This document shows positions 42,263 through 49,033 of a stretch of 64,000 nucleotides of DNA, one piece after another. The notes beneath the pieces were generated by a model. That model saw only the letters and a program-made list of their open reading frames with translations, did no database searches and was not told the DNA's origin. The DNA is taken from positions 421,277 to 485,276 of the forward strand of contig CALGAP010000011.1 of NCBI GenBank assembly GCA_937958995.1, given 5' to 3'. Origin of the DNA: an uncultured Chitinophagaceae bacterium (GTDB lineage: Bacteria; Bacteroidota; Bacteroidia; Chitinophagales; Chitinophagaceae). The translations under genes were made by a program, and so were the position numbers. Position 1 is the stretch's first letter; the number at the start of each line of letters is the position of its first letter.

Positions 42263-42450
42263 CAAATATGAGTGGGGACAAAGAAGACTCGTCACCAAGA
42301 ATACATCAAAGAGGCATAGCCTTACACTTTTCAGCCCGCTGCTTCACCTTTACAGCGGCACTGCACACATACTTGTTCACTGGTTTGGGAGACGCCGCGC
42401 CTTCGTTCCTGTTATCAATTTTTCCCAATCCACTCCCCCTCCCTGCCCAA

Positions 42451-42480
42451 TAAAAAAGCCGCAGATGACTGCGGCTTTTC
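42451..42480 (-). terminator. terminator of the tuf-secE-nusG transcript
   Basis: GCCGCAG / CTGCGGC, a 7-bp stem with a 4-nt loop, is followed on the minus strand by TTTTTTA. The other strand also has a T-run (TTTT), so it may work in both directions. It lies 28 nt after the nusG stop. Confidence 0.85.
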
Positions 42481-42507
42481 GGTATAAACAAATTTTACCA
42501 ACAAACA

Positions 42508-43080
42508 CTAACTCAGTTTCTCTACCTGCATGTAGTTCAGTTCTACAGGTGTAGAGCGGCCGAAAATCTTTACGGTTACCTTCAGTTTTTTCTTCTCGTC
42601 GTTTACTTCTTCAATAATACCATTGAAATCGTTGAACGGACCTTCGATGATCTTGATAGTTTCACCCACAATGAACGGTTCGCTCATGCTTACGCCGCCG
42701 GCTTCAGCCATTTCGTCCATTTTACCGAGCATTTTGTTGACCTCGGCTTTGCGAAGGGCTATGGGATTATCCTTGCCCAGGAAATGGATCACATTGGTGG
42801 TATTCTTTATAGCATCACGCAGATCGTCATTCAGCTTATTTTCCAGCACTTCGATCATCACATAACCGGGATAATAGTTCCTTTCGCGCATCACCTTCTT
42901 ACCATTCTGCACCTTATAAACTTTCTCTACCGGCAGGAAAACCTGCTTCACGACATCGCCCCAACCGCCGCGGCTGATCTCTTTGTCGAGATACTCTTTC
43001 ACCTTGCGCTCCTTACCGCTTACTACCCGCAGCACATACCACTTGGTTTCCGGTTGAGTTGTTGTAGTTTGATTTTCCAT
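42508..43080 (-). CDS. nusG: transcription termination/antitermination protein NusG
   Basis: A 190-residue NusG with the NGN domain (TKWYVLRVVSGKERKVKEYLD, NYYPGYVMIEVL, HFLGKDNPIALRKAEV) and a C-terminal KOW domain (FIVGETIKIIEGPFNDFNGIIEEVN). It binds RNA polymerase and links it to Rho or the ribosome. ATG 43080 is chosen because MHNCE before it is not conserved. It follows secE by 7 nt. Here it is the last gene of its unit, since a terminator and the H1-like gene separate it from rplK. Confidence 0.96.
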   Translation of the reverse strand: MENQTTTTQPETKWYVLRVVSGKERKVKEYLDKEISRGGWGDVVKQVFLPVEKVYKVQNGKKVMRERNYYPGYVMIEVLENKLNDDLRDAIKNTTNVIHFLGKDNPIALRKAEVNKMLGKMDEMAEAGGVSMSEPFIVGETIKIIEGPFNDFNGIIEEVNDEKKKLKVTVKIFGRSTPVELNYMQVEKLS

Positions 43081-43087
43081 CTCGCAA

Positions 43088-43282
43088 TTATGCAAATAGT
43101 GAATAGATTAAGTTGAGACCCGTCTGTGCCACCACGTCCATACCCCATACCACCAGGGTAATGATCACAGTTGCTACCAGTACAATAACGGTTGACTGCT
43201 GCAACTGTGCCCAGTTTGGCCAGGTCACTTTTTCCATCAGCTCTTTGTACGAGTCCCTGAAATAGTTTGCTACTTTAGTCAT
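43088..43282 (-). CDS. secE: preprotein translocase subunit SecE
   Basis: A 64-residue single-membrane-span SecE of the short type. It has the amphipathic helix NYFRDSYKELMEKVTWPNWAQLQQST, with the conserved KVTWP, followed by one transmembrane segment (VIVLVATVIITLVVWGMDVV). It stabilises the SecYEG channel. It lies between tRNA-Trp and nusG, the usual order in Bacteroidota. Confidence 0.95.
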   Translation of the reverse strand: MTKVANYFRDSYKELMEKVTWPNWAQLQQSTVIVLVATVIITLVVWGMDVVAQTGLNLIYSLFA

Positions 43283-43298
43283 GACTTTCGTTTATCGG

Positions 43299-43369
43299 CA
43301 CGGGCACCAGGATTCGAACCCGGATCAAAGGTTTTGGAGACCTCTATTCTACCATTGAACTATGCCCGT
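43299..43369 (-). tRNA. tRNA-Trp (CCA)
   Basis: A 71-nt cloverleaf with acceptor stem ACGGGCA/TGCCCGT, anticodon loop CTCCAAA (CCA) and T arm GGGTTCGAATCC. CCA is not encoded. It sits between tuf and secE. Confidence 0.96.
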
Positions 43370-43375
43370 ATGAAT

Positions 43376-43422
43376 CAAAAGTCACCGGCCTTCGGGGAAA
43401 ATCCTAAGACCAATGACTTTTG
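43376..43422. repeat. inverted repeat between tuf and tRNA-Trp
   Basis: CAAAAGTCA (43376-43384) and TGACTTTTG (43414-43422) form a perfect 9-bp stem around a 29-nt loop. It lies between the tuf stop and the 5' end of tRNA-Trp and may direct processing of the joint transcript. Confidence 0.5.
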
Positions 43423-43443
43423 AGATATTGCAAAAATAAGGCT

Positions 43444-44631
43444 TTATTTCAAAATCTCGGTTACCTGTCCAGCGCCTACAGTACGGCCACCTTCGCGAAT
43501 CGCGAATTTCAAGCCTTTTTCCATCGCGATGGGTTGGATCAGTTTAACAGTGAGGCTGGTATTATCACCAGGCATTACCATTTCTGTTCCAGCAGGCAGT
43601 TCTACTTCACCGGTTACGTCGGTAGTACGGAAATAGAACTGAGGACGGTATTTGTTGAAGAACGGAGTGTGGCGTCCACCTTCTTCTTTGCTCAGTACAT
43701 ACACTTCGCCTTTGAATTCGGTGTGCGGAGTGATGGATCCGGGTTTGCAGATAACCATACCACGACGGATATCCTTCTTTTCAATACCGCGGAGCAGCAG
43801 ACCTGCGTTGTCACCAGCTTCACCTTCTTCCAGCAGTTTGCGGAACATTTCCACACCTGTTACGGTAGAAGTAAGCGGTTTTTCCATCAGACCTACGATT
43901 TCAACCGGGTCGCCCACTTTTACGCGGCCACGTTCGATACGGCCGGTAGCCACGGTACCGCGACCAGTGATCGAGAACACGTCTTCAACAGACATGAGGA
44001 AGGGCTGATCAACCGGCCGGGGAGGCAGCGGAATGTAAGCATCCACGGCAGCCATCAGGTCTTCAACGGCTTTCACCCATTTTTCTTCACCAGCCAGTGC
44101 GCCGGTAGCAGAACCTTTAATGATGGGTGTGTTGTCGCCGTCGAAACCGTAGAAGCTGAGCAGCTCGCGGATTTCCATTTCCACCAGTTCCAGCAGCTCG
44201 GGGTCGTCAACCAGGTCAACTTTATTCATAAACACTACCATGCGGGGAACACCCACCTGGCGTGCCAGCAGAATGTGTTCTTTGGTCTGAGGCATGGGGC
44301 CATCAGTTGCAGCCACAACTAAAATAGCACCGTCCATCTGAGCCGCACCAGTGATCATATTTTTTACGTAGTCAGCGTGACCGGGGCAATCCACGTGAGC
44401 ATAGTGCCTGTTGGCAGTCTGGTATTCCACGTGCGCCGTATTGATCGTAATACCACGTTCTTTTTCCTCAGGAGCAGCATCGATTTCGTCATATTTCTTC
44501 GCTTGCGCAAGACCCGCTTTTGACAATATAGTGGTAATAGCGGCTGTCAGTGTGGTTTTACCGTGGTCGATATGACCAATGGTACCAACGTTAACGTGAG
44601 GTTTATCCCTCTTAAAAGTCTCTTTTGACAT
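43444..44631 (-). CDS. tuf: elongation factor Tu
   Basis: A 395-residue GTPase that brings aminoacyl-tRNA to the ribosome. G1 GHIDHGKT is at 19-26, followed by switch I RGITINTAHVEY, G3 DCPGHADYVKNM, G4 NKVDL and the C-terminal beta-barrel domains ending GRTVGAGQVTEILK. It is embedded between tRNA genes (Thr-GGT upstream, Trp downstream), so its mRNA must be processed from a mixed transcript started near 45426. Confidence 0.98.
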   Translation of the reverse strand: MSKETFKRDKPHVNVGTIGHIDHGKTTLTAAITTILSKAGLAQAKKYDEIDAAPEEKERGITINTAHVEYQTANRHYAHVDCPGHADYVKNMITGAAQMDGAILVVAATDGPMPQTKEHILLARQVGVPRMVVFMNKVDLVDDPELLELVEMEIRELLSFYGFDGDNTPIIKGSATGALAGEEKWVKAVEDLMAAVDAYIPLPPRPVDQPFLMSVEDVFSITGRGTVATGRIERGRVKVGDPVEIVGLMEKPLTSTVTGVEMFRKLLEEGEAGDNAGLLLRGIEKKDIRRGMVICKPGSITPHTEFKGEVYVLSKEEGGRHTPFFNKYRPQFYFRTTDVTGEVELPAGTEMVMPGDNTSLTVKLIQPIAMEKGLKFAIREGGRTVGAGQVTEILK

Positions 44632-44716
44632 CGTTATCTTTTTTTAGTTGTGGATATACATTTTTTATAGCTATGATCTGAAAATTGGCATCTTCAAATC
44701 AATATTTCCGTTATTG

Positions 44717-44788
<72 letters not shown>

Positions 44789-44863
44789 TGGTAAAGGCTT
44801 GTGAGTTCATTTAAAACTCAACACCCGTCTTGAGCCGCCTTTGCCGGGGGCTGGGCGACTTTG

Positions 44864-44936
44864 AGCGGAAGACGAGGCTCGAACCCGCGACCTACAGCTT
44901 GGAAGGCTGTCGCTCTACCAACTGAGCTACTTCCGC
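44864..44936 (-). tRNA. tRNA-Gly (TCC)
   Basis: 73 nt; acceptor GCGGAAG/CTTCCGC, anticodon loop CTTCCAA (TCC), T arm CGGGTTCGAGCC. CCA is not encoded. Confidence 0.96.
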
Positions 44937-45041
44937 TTATAATGACTTGAATATTCAACAATCAACAAAGAACGATCAAATATCCTTTCAATATCCTCAT
45001 TCAAATTTCCCTGTTCAATATTCAATCTTCCGTTCGACTGG

Positions 45042-45124
45042 TGGGCAGGAGAGGATTCGAACCTCTGAAGTCGAAAGACAGCGGATTTACAGTCCGCCCC
45101 ATTTGGCCGCTCTGGAACCTGCCC
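45042..45124 (-). tRNA. tRNA-Tyr (GTA)
   Basis: 83 nt with a long variable arm (class II); acceptor GGGCAGG/CCTGCCC, anticodon loop CTGTAAA (GTA). CCA is not encoded. Confidence 0.96.
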
Positions 45125-45239
45125 TTATTACGGTGACGAGTTTCGGGTCTCGGGTGTCGCGTTCCCAGGTTGATCAGCGTTTACAATTTGCAGGGCAACA
45201 CGAAACACAGAACACGAAACCCGCTCACCGCGCTGGAGA

Positions 45240-45312
45240 GCCAGAGAAGGGACTCGAACCCCCGACCAGCTGATTACAAATCAGCTGCTCTACCAACTGA
45301 GCTACTCTGGCT
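45240..45312 (-). tRNA. tRNA-Thr (TGT)
   Basis: 73 nt; acceptor GCCAGAG/CTCTGGC, anticodon stem GCTGA/TCAGC with loop TTTGTAA (TGT). It is first in the tRNA-tuf transcript. Confidence 0.96.
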
Positions 45313-45432
45313 TGTATTTGATCGGCCTCATCTGATTTCCCGCAGCTATCCTCCGGCAAAACAAATTGAAACTCAATTCTGTAAAGAACTCCCCAAAAGG
45401 ATATTCGCATTTACCCTTTTTTTTGGGGAAGG

Positions 45433-45440
45433 CAAAGGTA
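45433..45440 (-). promoter_or_regulatory. -7 element TACCTTTG of the tRNA-tuf-secE-nusG operon
   Basis: An exact TAnnTTTG octamer on the minus strand. The -33 position has TTTT instead of TTTG. The start is predicted near 45426, about 115 nt before tRNA-Thr(TGT). It lies right after the hpf terminator, consistent with a fresh transcription start. Confidence 0.6.
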
Positions 45441-45529
45441 ACTGAATTTGTTAAATTCTAAAATTTTGCGTTGGAAATTTTTCTTTGTTTTCAACGCTTT
45501 ACGTGGGAGATATAATAAAGAAGTGCCGA

Positions 45530-45588
45530 AAAGAAAAATCCGAAATTCGAAAAAGTTGTCAGAACCATTGATTTTCGAATTTCGGATT
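45530..45588 (-). terminator. terminator of rpsU-xerC-hpf
   Basis: Perfect 17-bp arms at 45537-45553 and 45572-45588 (AATCCGAAATTCG and its complement) with an 18-nt loop are followed on the minus strand by TTTTTCTTTT. It lies 23 nt after the hpf stop. Confidence 0.85.
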
Positions 45589-45611
45589 CACTATTTCCTG
45601 GTTATTTTATG

Positions 45612-45911
45612 CTATGCAGCCTGCTTTTCTTTTTTGCGTTTGATCTGGCTTACTAAAGAATCTAAAGCATTATCAAAAGATTCTTCGAATGATTTGGAGC
45701 ATGATTTTACGAAAAACTGGTGACGGGGTACCTGCACCCGGATTTCTGCGATTTTGTCTTTGATGGTATGTACTACGTTATCGAGCTTTAAATACACATC
45801 GACCTTCACTATGCGGTCATGAAATGTGGTGAGCTTTTGAATTTTCCGATTAACATACTCGACGAGCTTGGCGTCTGCCGTGAACCGCACGGTCTGGATG
45901 TTAACATTCAT
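45612..45911 (-). CDS. hpf: ribosome hibernation-promoting factor, short form
   Basis: A 99-residue HPF/RaiA-type protein (MNVNIQTVRFTADAKLVEYVNRKIQKL, then VYLKLDN and IAEIRVQVPRH) that binds the 30S decoding site in stationary phase. It lacks the C-terminal dimerisation domain of long HPF. The C-terminus is Lys-rich (SQIKRKKEKQ). It lies 166 nt after xerC, with a 7-bp stem-loop in the gap, and ends at a strong terminator. Confidence 0.93.
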   Translation of the reverse strand: MNVNIQTVRFTADAKLVEYVNRKIQKLTTFHDRIVKVDVYLKLDNVVHTIKDKIAEIRVQVPRHQFFVKSCSKSFEESFDNALDSLVSQIKRKKEKQAA

Positions 45912-45955
45912 AACAATCGCAATTTAAACTGTGAACAATAAAGAAAGAACTCAGG

Positions 45956-45980
45956 GCTTAACGCATCACTTCGGTTAAGC
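45956..45980. repeat. stem-loop in the hpf leader
   Basis: GCTTAAC / GTTAAGC is a perfect 7-bp stem with an 11-nt loop, 45 nt upstream of the hpf ATG. It could modulate translation of hpf. Confidence 0.45.
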
Positions 45981-46077
45981 ATAAAGGATGGGAAATTATT
46001 TACATAGGCTTAATGTTTTTGATCTTAATGAAGATAATGCAGAAAGGCTGCTTTTCCAAATAAAAAAACCCCTATTT

Positions 46078-47040
46078 TCAGGCCTTTGGATGCGCCTTTT
46101 TGTAAACGTCTTTCAGCTTCTCAATAGTATTGTGCGTGTAAATTTGTGTGGCTGCCAGGCTGGAGTGACCCAGCAGTTCTTTTACCGCATTCAGGTCGGC
46201 ACCGTTGTTGGTAAGATGCGTTGCGAAAGTATGTCGCAACACGTGCGGACTCTTCTTTTCAATGGTAGTTACATTGCCTAAATATTGTTTTACCACGCGG
46301 TAAACATATTTCATGTAGAGTTTTTTCCCCTTCTCATTCACCAGCAGGTAGTTACTATCTGCATTTTCCAGCATCTTTCTTTTGTCTTCGATATACTTCC
46401 TTATCATCGCCGCCAGTTCCGGGCCCATCGGAATCACCCGCTCTTTGTTTCCTTTACCTAAAACCTTGATTGAATTCTTTATATCACTTTTAGAAATACT
46501 TACCTGGTTTTCGCGTAGGCTGACCAATTCAGCCAGTCGCATGCCGGTGTTGTAAAAAATCGCCAGCAGCAATCTGTCAGTCCTGCCCTTCCAGTCGCCA
46601 GGAAATTCCACATGGTTAAATAAAGTGCCGATATCCTTCTGCTCCACGTACTGCGGCAGGCGCTTGGGAATTTTGGGCGCCACAATGCCTGTCATGGGCG
46701 ATTTTTCAATCGCTTCCTGCCGCAGGTGAAATTTAAAATAAGATTTCAGGGAAGATATTTTCCGGTTGATAGTCCTGGCACTATGGTCCGCCTCCTTCAA
46801 AGAAGCCAGCCAGCTGCGGACGATGGCGGTGGAAATGTCGGCAAGCCGGGCATCGGCCATACCCATACCCTCTTTTTCGTCGGACAGGAAAGCATAAAAC
46901 TGCTCCAGGTCGGTGCGATAGGCCCGGATGGTATTTTCGGGATACCTTTTTTCGAACTTCAGGTATTCCAGGAAGGGTTGTATATCTGGATGGTGCGTAT
47001 TGATATAGATACAAATAAAGATAGCTGCAAAACTAATCAA
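46078..47040 (-). CDS. xerC: XerC/D-type tyrosine recombinase
   Basis: A site-specific recombinase of the chromosome-dimer-resolution type. The N-terminal SAM-like domain (IQPFLEYLKFEKRYPENTIRAYRTDLEQF) is followed by a catalytic domain with Arg in YNTGMRLAELVSL, Lys in VLGKGNKERVIPM, HxxR in HVLRHTFATHL, His in LLGHSSLAATQIYTH and the nucleophile Tyr in that last motif. The start is odd: the only permitted in-frame start is TTG 47040, which lies inside a terminator-like hairpin (47020-47056), and a TAG closes the frame just upstream. Homologues would start about 14 residues further in, where there is no ATG, GTG or TTG. Confidence 0.92.
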   Translation of the reverse strand: MISFAAIFICIYINTHHPDIQPFLEYLKFEKRYPENTIRAYRTDLEQFYAFLSDEKEGMGMADARLADISTAIVRSWLASLKEADHSARTINRKISSLKSYFKFHLRQEAIEKSPMTGIVAPKIPKRLPQYVEQKDIGTLFNHVEFPGDWKGRTDRLLLAIFYNTGMRLAELVSLRENQVSISKSDIKNSIKVLGKGNKERVIPMGPELAAMIRKYIEDKRKMLENADSNYLLVNEKGKKLYMKYVYRVVKQYLGNVTTIEKKSPHVLRHTFATHLTNNGADLNAVKELLGHSSLAATQIYTHNTIEKLKDVYKKAHPKA

Positions 47041-47056
47041 TAGTCTTGCAGCTATC
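47012..47056 (-). terminator. stem-loop between rpsU and xerC
   Basis: GATAGCTGCAA (47020-47030) and TTGCAGCTATC (47046-47056) form a perfect 11-bp stem with a 15-nt loop, followed on the minus strand by TTTATTTG. It is a moderate terminator 22 nt after the rpsU stop, and it overlaps the nominal xerC start. Confidence 0.65.
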
Positions 47057-47078
47057 TAAATTATTTAGCTCTAACGAA

Positions 47079-47276
47079 TTAAGCTTCGATCTGGCCGTTC
47101 TGCACTTTTTGCTTATACACAGCGCGCAAAATCTGGTTGCGGCGCTTTACTGACGGCTTGGTGTAAGATTGACGCTCTCTCAGTTGCAGCAATATCTTGG
47201 CCTTCTCAAATTTCTTTTTGTACTTTTTGAGGGCCTTGTCAATATTCTCGCAATCTTTCGAATCGATAATAAGCAT
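47079..47276 (-). CDS. rpsU: 30S ribosomal protein S21
   Basis: A 65-residue bS21 (IIDSKDCENIDKALKKYKKKFEKA and ERQSYTKPSVKRRNQILRAVYKQK), slightly longer than many bS21. In Bacteroidota this protein helps hide the 16S rRNA anti-Shine-Dalgarno, so most genes lack a Shine-Dalgarno. Here a strong one (AAAGGAGGT, 47288-47296) precedes the gene, fitting autoregulation by bS21-free ribosomes. It has its own promoter at 47314-47344. Confidence 0.95.
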   Translation of the reverse strand: MLIIDSKDCENIDKALKKYKKKFEKAKILLQLRERQSYTKPSVKRRNQILRAVYKQKVQNGQIEA

Positions 47277-47287
47277 ATTGTATTTAT

Positions 47288-47296
47288 ACCTCCTTT
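47288..47296 (-). promoter_or_regulatory. strong Shine-Dalgarno upstream of rpsU
   Basis: The minus strand reads AAAGGAGGT, 11 nt before the rpsU ATG. It is complementary to the 16S 3' end. Most other gene starts in the window show no such sequence, so its presence here stands out. Confidence 0.75.
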
Positions 47297-47313
47297 GGTA
47301 CTTTTTAGGGCTG

Positions 47314-47344
47314 CAAATATAGCGCGATTTTTTTAATAATCAAA
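47314..47344 (-). promoter_or_regulatory. promoter of rpsU
   Basis: On the minus strand this is TTTG-N19-TATATTTG (-7 at 47314-47321, -33 at 47341-47344), an exact Bacteroidota promoter. The predicted start is near 47307. Confidence 0.8.
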
Positions 47345-47374
47345 GATCAGCACTTCGTTGTTACATTTGAGATC

Positions 47375-47974
47375 ATGTTTACCGGCATAATTGAGACTAC
47401 CGGCCGTATAGAGGCCGTACTGCCCACAGGCAGCAATACCAGTTTCTGGATCAGCAGTCCCATATCAAAGGAACTCAGTATAGACCAGAGCGTTGCGCAT
47501 AACGGCGTGTGTCTCACGGTGGAAGAAGTGATGAACGACCGCCACCGGGTGACGGCCATCCAGGAAACCCTCAGCAAGACCACCCTCGGCCAATGGCAGC
47601 AGGGCGACGAGGTGAACCTGGAACGCTGTATGCCCATGAACGGCCGGCTCGACGGACATATAGTACAGGGGCATGTCGATACCCGGGGCCAATGCCTGTG
47701 GGTAAAAGACCAGGATGGCAGTCATGTGTACCGTTTCAGCTTCCCGGAGCCATTTGCCCACCTGGTGGTGGAGAAAGGAAGCATTTGCCTGAACGGCATC
47801 AGTCTCACCATTTTTGATGTGGGCAGCAATGAGTTTTCGGTTGCCATCATACCCTATACTTTCGAACATACTAATATCAAGTCTGTTAAGCAGGGCGATG
47901 CGGTGAACCTGGAGTTTGATATTGTGGGGAAATATGTGGCGCGTATGCAGGAGTTGAAAGAAAAACAAGGCTGA
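47375..47974 (+). CDS. ribE: riboflavin synthase alpha chain
   Basis: A 199-residue enzyme that dismutates two 6,7-dimethyl-8-ribityllumazine molecules to riboflavin. Two lumazine-binding domains are visible: MFTGIIETTGRI with SVAHNGVCLTVEE, then NGRLDGHIVQGHVD with SICLNGISLTIF and VAIIPYTFEHTN. It is divergent from rpsU with 98 nt between the ATGs. A TACATTTG octamer at 47362-47369 would give an almost leaderless transcript; no FMN riboswitch is seen in the gap. Confidence 0.95.
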   Translation: MFTGIIETTGRIEAVLPTGSNTSFWISSPISKELSIDQSVAHNGVCLTVEEVMNDRHRVTAIQETLSKTTLGQWQQGDEVNLERCMPMNGRLDGHIVQGHVDTRGQCLWVKDQDGSHVYRFSFPEPFAHLVVEKGSICLNGISLTIFDVGSNEFSVAIIPYTFEHTNIKSVKQGDAVNLEFDIVGKYVARMQELKEKQG

Positions 47975-47995
47975 ATTTTCCTAACTTCCCTTCTT

Positions 47996-49033
47996 ATGTT
48001 GCTCCAACGGTTCATCGAACGTTATAAAAAAGCCCGCAAACAGGAATACCTCAATCTGCCGTCGAACTATCGATACCGCTACGCATTTATAGGCGCCGGT
48101 CAGCATAGCTTCAGCAACCTTTACCCCGTATTGCACCACCTCGGCGTACCGCTCAGCACTGTCTGCACCTTGCATCGCGACCATGCTGAAAAAATGGCCA
48201 CGCGCTTTAAAGATTGCATTGGCACCGATCAGCTGCAAGAAATTCTGAACAACGACTCGGTCAAGGGAGTGTTTGTATCAGCCAATCCTAACCAGCATTT
48301 TCAACTGGTACAACAATTACTCAGCGCCGGCAAAACCGTGTTTGTCGAAAAGCCGCCATGTTATAGCCTGCAGGAACTGGAGCAGTTGGTACAACATCCT
48401 CGAAGCGGCTACTGCCTGCCGGGACTTCAAAAAAGATTCAGTACTATCAACCAGTTGTTGCAGCGCTATACCGGCTCTGCCATAGATTACAGCTACCGCT
48501 ATTTCACAGGCGCCTACCCCGAAGGCGATGCGCTGGCAGAACTGTTCATTCACCCCATAGACAACGCCGTTTACCTTTTTGGCGAAATAAAAAAGGCATA
48601 CATACAACCTTCACTAAAAAACAGGAATAATTACGTATTATCGGTTGTGCATGCCAGTAATACCACCGGCGTAATACATCTTTCCATCGACCATAGCTGG
48701 AAAATACCAGTGGACGAATTGCTGATCAATGCCGGCGGTGAAATACTACAGGCCACCTACCCCAACCGCCTGGTAAGCACATCCAAATCGCCGGTGTATT
48801 TAAATGTTCCGTTAGAAAAGATTAGCAAGCGGCCGGTGACGCAACATGTGCTGCTCGACAACAACCATTTTGTGCCTACCGTGCCCAACAATAATATAGC
48901 AACACAAGGCTTTTTGGGCGAGATCAGCTATTTTTTGCAGGTAACTGAAAAGGATGAAACGCTTACCCGCCATCACCTTCGTTCGTTGCTACCCACTTAT
49001 ACCATCATTGAAAAAATGCGGCTGCAAGGCTGA
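47996..49033 (+). CDS. Gfo/Idh/MocA-family oxidoreductase
   Basis: An NAD(P)-dependent sugar-type dehydrogenase of 345 residues. The N-terminal Rossmann part has YRYAFIGAGQHSFSNLYPVL (GxGxxS form). The conserved GKTVFVEKPPCYSLQELE carries the EKP motif at the domain junction, and ELFIHPIDNAVYLFG contains the HxxD-type catalytic pair. The substrate is unknown; such enzymes often modify nucleotide or cell-surface sugars. It lies 21 nt after ribE, and its stop abuts the stop of the convergent radical SAM gene with no gap. Functional linkage to that cluster is only inferred. Confidence 0.88.
   Translation: MLLQRFIERYKKARKQEYLNLPSNYRYRYAFIGAGQHSFSNLYPVLHHLGVPLSTVCTLHRDHAEKMATRFKDCIGTDQLQEILNNDSVKGVFVSANPNQHFQLVQQLLSAGKTVFVEKPPCYSLQELEQLVQHPRSGYCLPGLQKRFSTINQLLQRYTGSAIDYSYRYFTGAYPEGDALAELFIHPIDNAVYLFGEIKKAYIQPSLKNRNNYVLSVVHASNTTGVIHLSIDHSWKIPVDELLINAGGEILQATYPNRLVSTSKSPVYLNVPLEKISKRPVTQHVLLDNNHFVPTVPNNNIATQGFLGEISYFLQVTEKDETLTRHHLRSLLPTYTIIEKMRLQG

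Larger units (their letters stand above)
42183..42507. other. intergenic region between the H1-like gene and nusG
   Basis: This 325-nt convergent gap contains the H1-like terminator (42209-42230), a 16-bp palindrome (42247-42262) and the nusG terminator (42451-42480). Short ORFs cross it but none is recognisable. Confidence 0.7.

Noticed and set aside
41702..42298. 198-residue minus-strand ORF rich in Ala/Phe/Leu over the H1-like gene
   Set aside because: It is the reverse complement of Lys/Ala codon repeats (AAA/GCN become TTT/NGC). The plus-strand frame has the recognisable H1-like composition, a plausible ATG and a terminator.
42268..42453. 61-residue plus-strand ORF after the H1-like gene
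   Set aside because: It lies between two terminators, has no known domain, and its composition is low in charged residues and irregular.
47362..47369. TACATTTG as the ribE promoter
   Set aside because: It matches the -7 consensus, but there is no -33 TTG and transcription would start at or beyond the ATG, so it is not listed as a feature.
47277..47374. FMN riboswitch before ribE
   Set aside because: The gap is only 98 nt, is shared with the divergent rpsU promoter, and shows no RFN-element conserved stems.
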